DNA of 64,000 nt from Rhabditoides inermis (lineage: Eukaryota > Nematoda > Chromadorea > Rhabditida > Rhabditidae): assembly GCA_963966185.1 (NCBI GenBank), contig CAWZYM010000328.1, forward strand, positions 326,501 through 390,500. Direction: 5' to 3'. The notes under the pieces were generated by a model. The model was given only the letters and a program-made list of their open reading frames with translations, ran no database searches and was not told the DNA's origin. The translations under genes and the position numbers were made by a program. This document shows positions 36,178-48,000 of the stretch, piece by piece. Positions within the stretch are counted from its first letter, which is position 1. The number at the start of each line of letters is the position of its first letter.

Positions 36178-37516
36178 TGTTCGTGGCGGCTCGTAGCTGT
36201 TCGTGGCTGACGTTACAACTCGTAGATATTCGTGGATTGTGGTTTTCGCGGCTGATAGATGTTCGTGGCGGCTCGTAGCTGTTCGTGGCTGACGTTGCAA
36301 CTCGTAGATGTTCGTGGATTGTGGCTCTCGCGGCTGACAGTTGTTCGTGGCGGCTCGTAGCTGTTTGTGGCTGAAGTTGAAACTCGTAGATGTTCGTGGA
36401 TTGTGACTCTCGCGGCTGACAGTTGTTCGTGGCGGCTCGTAGCTGTTCGTGGCTCACGTTGCAACTCGTAGATGTTCGTGGATTGTGGCTCTCGCGGCTG
36501 ACAGTTGTTCGTGGCGGCTCGTAGCTGTTCGTGGCTGAAGTTGCAACTCGTAGATGTTCGTGGATTGTGGTTCTCGCGGCTGATAGATGTTCGTGGCGGC
36601 TCGTGGCTGTTTGCAACTGAAGTTGAAACTCGTAGCTGTTCGTGGATTGTGGCTCTCGCGGCTGACAGTTATTCGTGGCGGCTCGTAGCTGTTCGTGGCT
36701 GACGTTACAACTCGTAGATATTCGTGGATTGTGGCTCTCGCGGCTGACAGTTGTTCGTGGCGGCTCGTAGCTGTTCGTGGCTGACGTTGCAACTCGTAGA
36801 TGTTCGTGGATTGTGGCTCTCGCGGCTGACAGTTGTTCGTGGCGGCTCGTAGCTGTTCGTGGCTGACGTTGCAACTCGTAGCTGTTCGTGGCTGACGTTG
36901 CAACTCGTAGATGTTCGTGCATTGTGGTTTTCGCAGCTGATAGATGTTCGTGGCGGCTCGTAGCTGTTCGTGGCTGACGTTGCAACTCGTAGATGTTCGT
37001 GGATTGTGGTTTTCGCAGCTGATAGATGTTCGTGGCGGATCGTAGCTGTTTGTGGCTGAAGTTGCAACTCGTAGATGTTCGTGGGTTGTGGTTTTCGTTG
37101 CTGATAGTGGTTCGTGGCGGCTCGTAGCTGTTCGTGGCTGACGTTACAACTCGTAGATGTTCGTGGATTGTGGTTTTCGCGGCTGATAGATGTTCGTGGC
37201 GGCTCGTAGCTGTTCGTGGCTGACGTTGCAACTCGTAGATGTTCGTGGATTGTGGCTCTCGCGGCTGACAGTTGTTCGTGGCGGCTCGTAGCTGTTCGTG
37301 GCTGACGTTGCAACTCGTAGATGCTCGTGGATTGTGGCTCTCGCGGCTGACTTCTTCGTGGCGGCTCGTAGCTGTTCGTAGCTGACGTTGCAACTCGTAG
37401 ATGTTCGTGGATTGTGGTTTTCGCAGCTCATAGAAGTTCGTGGCGGCTCGTAGCTGTTCGTGGCTGACGTTACAACTCGTAGATGTTTGTGGGATGTGGT
37501 TTTCGCAGCTGATAGA
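36178..37516 (+). repeat. Higher-order unit 1 of ladder (1,339 bp)
   Basis: It begins in the C-A junction just before the monomer carrying GATATTCG with GGTTTTCGCGG (near 36,229). It matches 37,517 onward at an offset of 1,339. Similarity at this offset continues past one unit to about 38,099, giving roughly 2.4 copies. A CGTGGCTGTTTGCAACTG monomer near 36,601 is typical of these units. Repeated at 50,837-52,175. Confidence 0.86.
36505..36702 (+). other. Recurrent short + strand open frame (65 codons), HOR marker only
   Basis: A short frame exists where the usual in-frame TAG of motif A is changed to TGG (CGTGGCTGTTTGC near 36,601). Near-identical frames recur at 34,966, 37,844, 39,183, 40,722, 42,261, 42,835, 59,193, 60,011 and 62,520, and in the large duplicated copies. 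They mark the same monomer combination in each higher-order unit. The predicted peptide is W-, R- and V-rich with no recognisable domain. I do not regard it as a gene, but it is a convenient index of HOR phase. Confidence 0.2.
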
Positions 37517-38855
37517 TGTTCGTGGCGGCTCGTAGCTGTTCGTGGCTGACGTTACAACTCGTAGATATTCGTGGATTGTGGTTTTCGCGGCTGATAGATG
37601 TTCGTGGCGGCTCGTAGCTGTTCGTGGCTGACGTTGCAACTCGTAGATGTTCGTGGATTGTGGCTCTCGCGGCTGACAGTTGTTCGTGGCGGCTCGTAGC
37701 TGTTTGTGGCTGAAGTTGAAACTCGTAGATGTTCGTGGATTGTGACTCTCGCGGCTGACAGTTGTTCGTGGCGGCTCGTAGCTGTTCGTGGCTCACGTTG
37801 CAACTCGTAGATGTTCGTGGATTGTGGCTCTCGCGGCTGACAGTTGTTCGTGGCGGCTCGTAGCTGTTCGTGGCTGAAGTTGCAACTCGTAGATGTTCGT
37901 GGATTGTGGTTCTCGCGGCTGATAGATGTTCGTGGCGGCTCGTGGCTGTTTGCAACTGAAGTTGAAACTCGTAGCTGTTCGTGGATTGTGGCTCTCGCGG
38001 CTGACAGTTATTCGTGGCGGCTCGTAGCTGTTCGTGGCTGACGTTACAACTCGTAGATATTCGTGGATTGTGGCTCTCGCGGCTGACAGTTGTTCGTGGC
38101 GGCTCGTAGCTGTTCGTGGCTGACGTTGCAACTCGTAGATGTTCGTGGATTGTGGCTCTCGCGGCTGACAGTTGTTCGTGGCGGCTCGTAGCTGTTCGTG
38201 GCTGACGTTGCAACTCGTAGCTGTTCGTGGCTGACGTTGCAACTCGTAGATGTTCGTGCATTGTGGTTTTCGCAGCTGATAGATGTTCGTGGCGGCTCGT
38301 AGCTGTTCGTGGCTGACGTTGCAACTCGTAGATGTTCGTGGATTGTGGTTTTCGCAGCTGATAGATGTTCGTGGCGGATCGTAGCTGTTTGTGGCTGAAG
38401 TTGCAACTCGTAGATGTTCGTGGGTTGTGGTTTTCGTTGCTGATAGTGGTTCGTGGCGGCTCGTAGCTGTTCGTGGCTGACGTTACAACTCGTAGATGTT
38501 CGTGGATTGTGGTTTTCGCGGCTGATAGATGTTCGTGGCGGCTCGTAGCTGTTCGTGGCTGACGTTGCAACTCGTAGATGTTCGTGAATTTTGGCTCTCG
38601 CGGCTGACAGTTGTTCGTGGCGGCTCGTAGCTGTTCGTGGCTGACGTTGCAACTCGTAGATGCTCGTGGATTGTGGCTCTCGCGGCTGACTTCTTCGTGG
38701 CGGCTCGTAGCTGTTCGTGGCTGACGTTGCAACTCGTAGATGTTCGTGGATTGTGGTTTTCGCAGCTCATAGAAGTTCGTGGCGGCTCGTAGCTGTTCGT
38801 GGCTGACGTTACAACTCGTAGATGTTTGTGGGATGTGGTTTTCGCAGCTGATAGA
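37517..38855 (+). repeat. Higher-order unit 2 of ladder (1,339 bp)
   Basis: Second 1,339-bp copy, with a few differences from unit 1: GTGAATTTTGG near 38,585 against GTGGATTGTGG, and CGTGGCTGACG near 38,717 against CGTAGCTGACG near 37,377. Repeated at 52,176-53,514. Confidence 0.85.
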
Positions 38856-40394
38856 TGTTCGTGGCGGCTCGTAGCTGTTCGTGGCTGACGTTACAACTCG
38901 TAGATATTCGTGGATTGTGGTTTTCGCGCCTGATAGATGTTCGTGGCGGCTCGTAGCTGTTCGTGGCTGACGTTGCAACTCGTAGATGTTCGTGGATTGT
39001 GGCTCTCGCGGCTGACAGTTGTTCGTGGCGGCTCGTAGCTGTTTGTGGCTGAAGTTGAAACTCGTAGATGTTCGTGGATTGTGACTCTCGCGGCTGACAG
39101 TTGTTCGTGGCGGCTCGTAGCTGTTCGTGGCTCACGTTGCAACTCGTAGATGTTCGTGGATTGTGGCTCTCGCGGCTGACAGTTGTTCGTGGCGGCTCGT
39201 AGCTGTTCGGGGCTGAAGTTGCAACTCGTAGATGTTCGTGGATTGTGGTTCTCGCGGCTGATAGATGTTCGTGGCGGCTCGTGGCTGTTTGTAACTGAAG
39301 TTGAAACTCGTAGCTGTTCGTGGATTGTGGCTCTCGCGGCTGACAGTTATTCGTGGCGGCTCGTAGCTGTTCGTGGCTGACGTTACAACTCGTAGATATT
39401 CGTGGATTGTGGCTCTCGCGGCTGACAGTTGTTCGTGGTGGCTCGTAGCTGTTTGTAACTGAAGTTGAAACTCGTAGTTGTTTGTGGATTGTGGCTCTCG
39501 CGGCTGACAGTAGCTGTTCGTGGCAGACGTAGCAACTCGTAGATGTTCGTGGATTGTGGCTTTCGCAGCTGACAGTTGTTCGTGGCGGCTCGTAGCTGTT
39601 CGTGGCTGACGTTGCAACTCGTAAATGCTCGTGGATTGTGGCTCTCGCGGCTGACTTCTTCGTGGCGGCTCGTAGCTGTTCGTGGCTGACGTTACAACTC
39701 GTAGATGTTCGTGTATTGTGGTTTTCGTGGCTGATAGATGTTCGTGGCGGCTCGTAGCTGTTCCTGGCTCACGTTGCAACTCGTAGATGTTCGTGGATTG
39801 TGGCTCTCGCGGCTGACAGTTGTTCGTGGCGGCTCGTAGCTGTTTGTGGCTGAAGTTGAAACTCGTAGATGTTCGTGGATTGTGACTCTCGCGGCTGACA
39901 GTTGTTCGTGGCGGCTCGTAGCTGTTCGTGGCTCACGTTGCAACTCGTAGATGTTCGTGAATTGTGGCTCTCGCGGCTGACAGTTGTTCGTGGCGGCTCG
40001 TAGCTGTTCGTGGCTGACGTTACAACTCGTAGATGTTCGTGGATTGTGGTTTTTGCGGCTGATAGATGTTCGTGGCGGCTCGTAGCTGTTTGTGGCTGAA
40101 GTTGAAACTCGTAGATGTTCGTGGATTGTGACTCTCGCGGCTGACAGTTGTTCGTGGCGGCTCGTAGCTGTTCGTGACTCACGTTGCAACTCGTAGATGT
40201 TCGTGGATTGTGGCTCTCGCGGCTGACAGTTGTTCGTGGCGGCTCGTAGCTGTTTGTGGCTGAAGTTGAAACTCGTAGATGTTTGTGGATTGTGACTCTC
40301 GCCGCTGACAGTTGTTCGTGGCGGCTCGTAGCTGTTCGTGGCTCACGTTGCAACTCGTAGATGTTCGTGGATTGTGGTTCTCGCGGCTGACAGT
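38856..40394 (+). repeat. Higher-order unit 3 of ladder (1,539 bp)
   Basis: It starts at the same phase as the previous units (GATATTCG monomer near 38,907). Its first 580 bp match the 1,339-bp units, then the monomer order changes and includes the 65-bp monomer near 39,505. It matches 40,395 onward at an offset of 1,539. A private TTCGGGGCTG lies at 39,207. Repeated at 53,515-55,053. Confidence 0.85.
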
Positions 40395-41933
40395 TGTTCG
40401 TGGCGGCTCGTAGCTGTTCGTGGCTGACGTTACAACTCGTAGATATTCGTGGATTGTGGTTTTCGCGGCTGATAGATGTTCGTGGCGGCTCGTAGCTGTT
40501 CGTGGCTGACGTTGCAACTCGTAGATGTTCGTGGATTGTGGCTCTCGCGGCTGACAGTTGTTCGTGGCGGCTCGTAGCTGTTTGTGGCTGAAGTTGAAAC
40601 TCGTAGATGTTCGTGGATTGTGACTCTCGCGGCTGACAGTTGTTCGTGGCGGCTCGTAGCTGTTCGTGGCTCACGTTGCAACTCGTAGATTTTCGTGGAT
40701 TGTGGCTCTCGCGGCTGACAGTTGTTCGTGGCGGCTCGTAGCTGTTCGTGGCTGAAGTTGCAACTCGTAGATGTTCGTGGATTGTGGTTCTCGCGGCTGA
40801 TAGATGTTCGTGGCGGCTCGTGGCTGTTTGTAACTGAAGTTGAAACTCGTAGCTGTTCGTGGATTGTGGCTCTCGCGGCTGACAGTTATTCGTGGCGGCT
40901 CGTAGCTGTTCGTGGCTGACGTTACAACTCGTAGATATTCGTGGATTGTGGCTCTCGCGGCTGACAGTTGTTCGTGGTGGCTCGTAGCTGTTTGTAACTG
41001 AAGTTGAAACTCGTAGTTGTTTGTGGATTGTGGCTCTCGCGGCTGACAGTAGCTGTTCGTGGCAGACGTAGCAACTCGTAGATGTTCGTGGATTGTGGCT
41101 TTCGCAGCTGACAGTTGTTCGTGGCGGCTCGTAGCTGTTCGTGGCTGACGTTGCAACTCGTAAATGCTCGTGGATTGTGGCTCTCGCGGCTGACTTCTTC
41201 GTGGCGGCTCGTAGCTGTTCGTGGCTGACGTTACAACTCGTAGATGTTCGTGTATTGTGGTTTTCGTGGCTGATAGATGTTCGTGGCGGCTCGTAGCTGT
41301 TCCTGGCTCACGTTGCAACTCGTAGATGTTCGTGGATTGTGGCTCTCGCGGCTGACAGTTGTTCGTGGCGGCTCGTAGCTGTTTGTGGCTGAAGTTGAAA
41401 CTCGTAGATGTTCGTGGATTGTGACTCTCGCGGCTGACAGTTGTTCGTGGCGGCTCGTAGCTGTTCGTGGCTCACGTTGCAACTCGTAGATGTTCGTGAA
41501 TTGTGGCTCTCGCGGCTGACAGTTGTTCGTGGCGGCTCGTAGCTGTTCGTGGCTGACGTTACAACTCGTAGATGTTCGTGGATTGTGGTTTTTGCGGCTG
41601 ATAGATGTTCGTGGCGGCTCGTAGCTGTTTGTGGCTGAAGTTGAAACTCGTAGATGTTCGTGGATTGTGACTCTCGCGGCTGACAGTTGTTCGTGGCGGC
41701 TCGTAGCTGTTCGTGACTCACGTTGCAACTCGTAGATGTTCGTGGATTGTGGCTCTCGCGGCTGACAGTTGTTCGTGGCGGCTCGTAGCTGTTTGTGGCT
41801 GAAGTTGAAACTCGTAGATGTTTGTGGATTGTGACTCTCGCCGCTGACAGTTGTTCGTGGCGGCTCGTAGCTGTTCGTGGCTCACGTTGCAACTCGTAGA
41901 TGTTCGTGGATTGTGGCTCTCGCGGCTGACAGT
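40395..41933 (+). repeat. Higher-order unit 4 of ladder (1,539 bp)
   Basis: Second 1,539-bp copy, opening with the GATATTCG monomer near 40,446. It differs from unit 3 at isolated positions, for example GATTTTCG at 40,690 and CGCGGCTG for CGCGCCTG near 40,465. Repeated at 55,054-56,592. Confidence 0.85.
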
Positions 41934-42507
41934 TGTTCGTGGCGGCTCGTAGCTGTTCGTGGCTGACGTTACAACTCGTAGATATTCGTGGATTGTGGTT
42001 TTCGCGGCTGATAGATGTTCGTGGCGGCTCGTAGCTGTTCGTGGCTGACGTTGCAACTCGTAGATGTTCGTGGATTGTGGCTCTCGCGGCTGACAGTTGT
42101 TCGTGGCGGCTCGTAGCTGTTTGTGGCTGAAGTTGAAACTCGTAGATGTTCGTGGATTGTGACTCTCGCGGCTGACAGTTGTTCGTGGCGGCTCGTAGCT
42201 GTTCGTGGCTCACGTTGCAACTCGTAGATGTTCGTGGATTGTGGCTCTCGCGGCTGACAGTTGTTCGTGGCGGCTCGTAGCTGTTCGTGGCTGAAGTTGC
42301 AACTCGTAGATGTTCGTGGATTGTGGTTCTCGCGGCTGATAGATGTTCGTGGCGGCTCGTGGCTGTTTGCAACTGAAGTTGAAACTCGTAGCTGTTCGTG
42401 GATTGTGGCTCTCGCGGCTGACAGTTATTCGTGGCGGCTCGTAGCTGTTCGTGGCTGACGTTACAACTCGTAGATATTCGTGGATTGTGGCTCTCGCGGC
42501 TGACATT
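41934..42507 (+). repeat. Higher-order unit 5 of ladder (574 bp, seven monomers)
   Basis: It has the common start of the ladder (GATATTCG near 41,985) but is cut after exactly seven 82-bp lengths, where a new unit begins. It matches 42,508 onward at an offset of 574. Repeated at 56,593-57,166. Confidence 0.85.
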
Positions 42508-45052
42508 TGTTCGTGGCGGCTCGTAGCTGTTCGTGGCTGACGTTACAACTCGTAGATATTCGTGGATTGTGGTTTTCGCGGCTGATAGATGTTCGTGGCG
42601 GCTCGTAGCTGTTCGTGGCTGACGTTGCAACTCGTAGATGTTCGTGGATTGTGGCTCTCGCGGCTGACAGTTGTTCGTGGCGGCTCGTAGCTGTTTGTGG
42701 CTGAAGTTGAAACTCGTAGATGTTCGTGGATTGTGACTCTCGCGGCTGACAGTTGTTTGTGGCGGCTCGTAGCTGTTCGTGGCTCACGTTGCAACTCGTA
42801 GATGTTCGTGGATTGTGGCTCTCGCGGCTGACAGTTGTTCGTGGCGGCTCGTAGCTGTTCGTGGCTGAAGTTGCAACTCGTAGATGTTCGTGGATTGTGG
42901 TTCTCGCGGCTGATAGATGTTCGTGGCGGCTCGTGGCTGTTTGCAACTGAAGTTGAAACTTGTAGCTGTTCGTGGATTGTGGCTCTCGCGGCTGACAGTT
43001 ATTCGTGGCGGCTCGTAGCTGTTCGTGGCTGACGTTACAACTCGTAGATATTCGTGGATTGTGGCTCTCGCGGCTGACAGTTGTTCGTGGTGGCTCGTAG
43101 CTGTTTGTAACTGAAGTTGAAACTCGTAGATGTTCGTGGATTGTGACTCTCGCGGCTGACAGTTGTTCGTGGCGGCTCGTAGCTGTTCGTGGCTCACGTT
43201 GCAACTCGTAGATGTTCGTGGATTGTGGCTCTCGCGGCTGACAGTTATTCGTGGCGGCTCGTAGCTGTTCGTGGCTGAAGTTGAAACTCGTAGCTGTTCG
43301 TGGATTGTGGCTCTCGCGGCTGACAGTTATTCGTGGCGGCTCGTAGCTGTTCGTGGCTGACGTTACAACTCGTAGATATTCGTGGATTGTGGCTCTCGCG
43401 GCTGACAGTTGTTCGTGGTGGCTCGTAGCTGTTTGTAACTGAAGTTGAAACTCGTAGTTGTTTGTGGATTGTGGCTCTCGCGGCTGACAGTAGCTGTTCG
43501 TGGCAGACGTAGCAACTCGTAGATGTTCGTGGATTGTGGCTTTCGCAGCTGACAGTTGTTCGTGGCGGCTCGTAGCTGTTCGTGGCTGACGTTGCAACTC
43601 GTAAATGCTCGTGGATTGTGGCTCTCGCGGCTGACTTCTTCGTGGCGGATCGTAGCTGTTCGTGGCTGACGTTGCAACTCGTAGATGTTCGTGGATTGTG
43701 GTTTTCGCGGCTGATAGATGTTTGTGGCGGCTCGTAGCTGTTCGTGGCTGACGTTGCAACTCGTAGCTGTTCGTGGCTGACGTTGCAACTCGTAGATGTT
43801 CGTGGATTGTGGTTTTCGCAGCTGATAGATGTTCGTGGCAGCTCGTAGCTGTTCGTGGCTGACGTTGCAACTCGTAGATGTTCGTGGATTGTGGTTTTCG
43901 CAGCTGATAGATGTTCGTGGCGGGTCGTAGCTGTTTGTGGCTGAAGTTGCAACTCGTAGATGTTCGTGGGTTGTGGTTTTCGTTGCTGATAGTGGTTCGT
44001 GGCGGCTCGTAGCTGTTCGTGGCTGACGTTACAACTCGTAGATGTTCGTGGATTGTGGTTTTCGCGGCTGATAGATGTTTGTGGCGGCTCGTAGCTGTTC
44101 GTGGCTGACGTTGCAACTCGTAGATGTTCGTGGATTGTGGCTCTCGCGGCTGACAGTTGTTCGTGGCGGCTCGTAGCTGTTCGTGGCTGACGTTGCAACT
44201 CGTAGATGCTCGTGGATTGTGGCTCTCGCGGCTGACTTCTTCGTGGCGGCTCGTAGCTGTTCGTGGCTGACGTTGCAACTCGTAGATGTTCGTGGATTGT
44301 GGTTTTCGCAGCTCATAGAAATTCGTGGCGGCTCGTAGCTGTTCGTGGCTGACGTTACAACTCGTAGATGTTTGTGGGATGTGGTTTTCGCAGCTGATAG
44401 ATGTTCGTGGCGGATCGTAGCTGTTTGTGGCTGAAGTTGCAACTCGTAGATGTTCGTGGGTTGTGGTTTTCGTTGCTGTTAGTGGTTCGTGGCGGCTCGT
44501 AGCTGTTTGTGGCTGACGTTGCAACTCGTAGATGTTCGTGAGATGTGGTTTTCGCAGCTGATAGATGTTCGTGGCGGATCGTAGCTGTTTGTGGCTGAAG
44601 TTGCAACTCGTAGATGTTCGTGGGTTGTGGTTTTCGTTGCTGTTAGTGGTTCGTGGCGGCTCGTAGCTGTTTGTGGCTGACGTTGCAACTCGTAGATGTT
44701 CGTGGATTGTGGTTTTCGCAGCTGATAGATGTTCGTGGCGGATCGTAGCTGTTTGTGGCTGAAGTTGCAACTCGTAGATGTTCGTGGGTTGTGGTTTTCG
44801 TTGCTGATAGTGGTTCGTGGCGGCTCGTAGCTGTTCGTGGCTGACGTTACAACTCGTAGATGTTCGTGGATTGTGGTTTTCGCGGCTGATAGATGTTCGT
44901 GGCGGCTCGTAGCTGTTCGTGGCTGACGTTGCAACTCGTAGATGCTCGTGGATTGTGGCTCTCGCGGCTGACTTCTTCGTGGCGGCTCGTAGCTGTTCGT
45001 GGCTGACGTTGCAACTCGTAGATGTTCGTGGATTGTGGTTTTCGCAGCTCAT
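42461..45052 (-). other. Longest open frame (863 codons), probably not a gene
   Basis: Starts with a true ATG (from CTCATAGAAG at 45,050-45,052) and ends at TAA (from GTTACA at 42,461-42,463). The translation is an imperfect 82-residue period, since three 82-bp monomers equal 82 codons, rich in T, S, N, R, H, P and Q, with recurring strings such as SATNSYEPPRT and TSTSCNVSHEQLRAAT. I see no signal peptide, membrane segment, zinc-binding spacing or known fold. The frame crosses the 14,659-bp duplication junction at 43,111, so it is a chimera formed by that event. Openness follows from the scarcity of TTA, CTA and TCA on the + strand. No promoter, splice or polyadenylation context is visible. 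Confidence 0.2.
42508..43110 (+). repeat. Higher-order unit 6 of ladder, partial
   Basis: It starts with GACATTTGTTCG and the GATATTCG monomer near 42,559, and carries AAACTTGTAG near 42,959 for the usual AAACTCGTAG. It is cut at 43,110 by the junction with the second 14,659-bp unit. The equivalent in unit 2 (57,167 onward) continues uninterrupted. Confidence 0.82.
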
Positions 45053-48000
45053 AGAAGTTCGTGGCGGCTCGTAGCTGTTCGTGGCTGACGTTACAACTCG
45101 TAGATGTTTGTGAGATGTGGTTTTCGCAGCTGATAGATGTTCGTGGCGGCTCGTAGCTGTTCGTGGCTGACGTTACAACTCGTAGATATTCGTGGATTGT
45201 GGTTTTCGCGCCTGATAGATGTTCGTGGCGGCTCGTAGCTGTTCGTGGCTGACGTTGCAACTCGTAGATGTTCGTGGATTGTGGCTCTCGCGGCTGACAG
45301 TTGTTCGTGGCGGCTCGTAGCTGTTTGTGGCTGAAGTTGAAACTCGTAGATGTTCGTGGATTGTGACTCTCGCGGCTGACAGTTGTTCATGGCGGCTCGT
45401 AGCTGTTCGTGGCTCACGTTGCAACTCGTAGATGTTCGTGGATTGTGGCTCTCGCGGCTGACAGTTATTCGTGGCGGCTCGTAGCTGTTCGTGGCTGAAG
45501 TTGCAACTCGTAGATGTTCGTGGATTGTGGTTCTCGCGGCTGATAGATGTTCGTGGCGGCTCGTGGCTGTTTGTAACTGAAGTTGAAACTCGTAGCTGTT
45601 CGTGGATTGTGGCTCTCGCGGCTGACAGTTATTCGTGGCGGCTCGTAGCTGTTCGTGGCTGACGTTACAACTCGTAGATATTCGTGGATTGTGGCTCTCG
45701 CGGCTGACAGTTGTTCGTGGTGGCTCGTAGCTGTTTGTAACTGAAGTTGAAACTCGTAGTTGTTTGTGGATTGTGGCTCTCGCGGCTGACAGTAGCTGTT
45801 CGTGGCAGACGTAGCAACTCGTAGATGTTCGTGGATTGTGGCTTTCGCAGCTGACAGTTGTTCGTGGCGGCTCGTAGCTGTTCGTGGCTGACGTTGCAAC
45901 TCGTAAATGCTCGTGGATTGTGGCTCTCGCGGCTGACTTCTTCGTGGCGGATCGTAGCTGTTCGTGGCTGACGTTGCAACTCGTAGATGTTCGTGGATTG
46001 TGGTTTTCGCGGCTGATAGATGTTTGTGGCGGCTCGTAGCTGTTCGTGGCTGACGTTGCAACTCGTAGCTGTTCGTGGCTGACGTTGCAACTCGTAGATG
46101 TTCGTGGATTGTGGTTTTCGCAGCTGATAGATGTTCGTGGCAGCTCGTAGCTGTTCGTGGCTGACGTTGCAACTCGTAGATGTTCGTGGATTGTGGTTTT
46201 CGCAGCTGATAGATGTTCGTGGCGGGTCGTAGCTGTTTGTGGCTGAAGTTGCAACTCGTAGATGTTCGTGGGTTGTGGTTTTCGTTGCTGATAGTGGTTC
46301 GTGGCGGCTCGTAGCTGTTCGTGGCTGACGTTACAACTCGTAGATGTTCGTGGATTGTGGTTTTCGCGGCTGATAGATGTTTGTGGCGGCTCGTAGCTGT
46401 TCGTGGCTGACGTTGCAACTCGTAGATGTTCGTGGATTGTGGCTCTCGCGGCTGACAGTTGTTCGTGGCGGCTCGTAGCTGTTCGTGGCTGACGTTGCAA
46501 CTCGTAGATGCTCGTGGATTGTGGCTCTCGCGGCTGACTTCTTCGTGGCGGCTCGTAGCTGTTCGTGGCTGACGTTGCAACTCGTAGATGTTCGTGGATT
46601 GTGGTTTTCGCAGCTCATAGAAATTCGTGGCGGCTCGTAGCTGTTCGTGGCTGACGTTACAACTCGTAGATGTTTGTGGGATGTGGTTTTCGCAGCTGAC
46701 TTCTTCGTGGCGGATCGTAGCTGTTCGTGGCTGACGTTGCAACTCGTAGATGTTCGTGGATTGTGGTTTTCGCGGCTGATAGATGTTTGTGGCGGCTCGT
46801 AGCTGTTCGTGGCTGACGTTGCAACTCGTAGCTGTTCGTGGCTGACGTTGCAACTCGTAGATGTTCGTGGATTGTGGTTTTCGCAGCTGATAGATGTTCG
46901 TGGCAGCTCGTAGCTGTTCGTGGCTGACGTTGCAACTCGTAGATGTTCGTGGATTGTGGTTTTCGCAGCTGATAGATGTTCGTGGCGGGTCGTAGCTGTT
47001 TGTGGCTGAAGTTGCAACTCGTAGATGTTCGTGGGTTGTGGTTTTCGTTGCTGATAGTGGTTCGTGGCGGCTCGTAGCTGTTCGTGGCTGACGTTACAAC
47101 TCGTAGATGTTCGTGGATTGTGGTTTTCGCGGCTGATAGATGTTTGTGGCGGCTCGTAGCTGTTCGTGGCTGACGTTGCAACTCGTAGATGTTCGTGGAT
47201 TGTGGCTCTCGCGGCTGACAGTTGTTCGTGGCGGCTCGTAGCTGTTCGTGGCTGACGTTGCAACTCGTAGATGCTCGTGGATTGTGGCTCTCGCGGCTGA
47301 CTTCTTCGTGGCGGCTCGTAGCTGTTCGTGGCTGACGTTGCAACTCGTAGATGTTCGTGGATTGTGGTTTTCGCAGCTCATAGAAATTCGTGGCGGCTCG
47401 TAGCTGTTCGTGGCTGACGTTACAACTCGTAGATGTTTGTGGGATGTGGTTTTCGCAGCTGATAGATGTTCGTGGCGGATCGTAGCTGTTTGTGGCTGAA
47501 GTTGCAACTCGTAGATGTTCGTGGGTTGTGGTTTTCGTTGCTGTTAGTGGTTCGTGGCGGCTCGTAGCTGTTTGTGGCTGACGTTGCAACTCGTAGATGT
47601 TCGTGAGATGTGGTTTTCGCAGCTGATAGATGTTCGTGGCGGATCGTAGCTGTTTGTGGCTGAAGTTGCAACTCGTAGATGTTCGTGGGTTGTGGTTTTC
47701 GTTGCTGTTAGTGGTTCGTGGCGGCTCGTAGCTGTTTGTGGCTGACGTTGCAACTCGTAGATGTTCGTGGATTGTGGTTTTCGCAGCTGATAGATGTTCG
47801 TGACGGATCGTAGCTGTTTGTGGCTGACGTTGCAACTCGTAGCTGTTCGTGGATTGTGGCTCTCGCGGCTGATAGTGGTTCGTGGCGGCTCGTAGCTGTT
47901 CGTGGCTGACGTTACAACTCGTAGATGTTCGTGGATTGTGGTTTTCGCGGCTGATAGATGTTCGTGGCGGCTCGTAGCTGTTCGTGGCTGACGTTGCAAC

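Larger units (their letters stand above)
28452..43110 (+). repeat. 14,659-bp tandem duplication, unit 1
   Basis: It matches 43,111-57,769 at a constant offset of 14,659. Identity starts at 28,452 (28,451 is G and 43,110 is A) and ends at 43,129 (43,130 is A and 57,789 is C), so the junction is ambiguous over 19 bp. Private markers agree in both copies: GGATTAAGG (35,417 and 50,076), GTGATGTGTGG (35,749 and 50,408), GTATATG (33,427 and 48,086). I found no difference. It contains the end of the second 11,366-bp unit and the 763-bp pair, so it is the later event. Confidence 0.9.
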
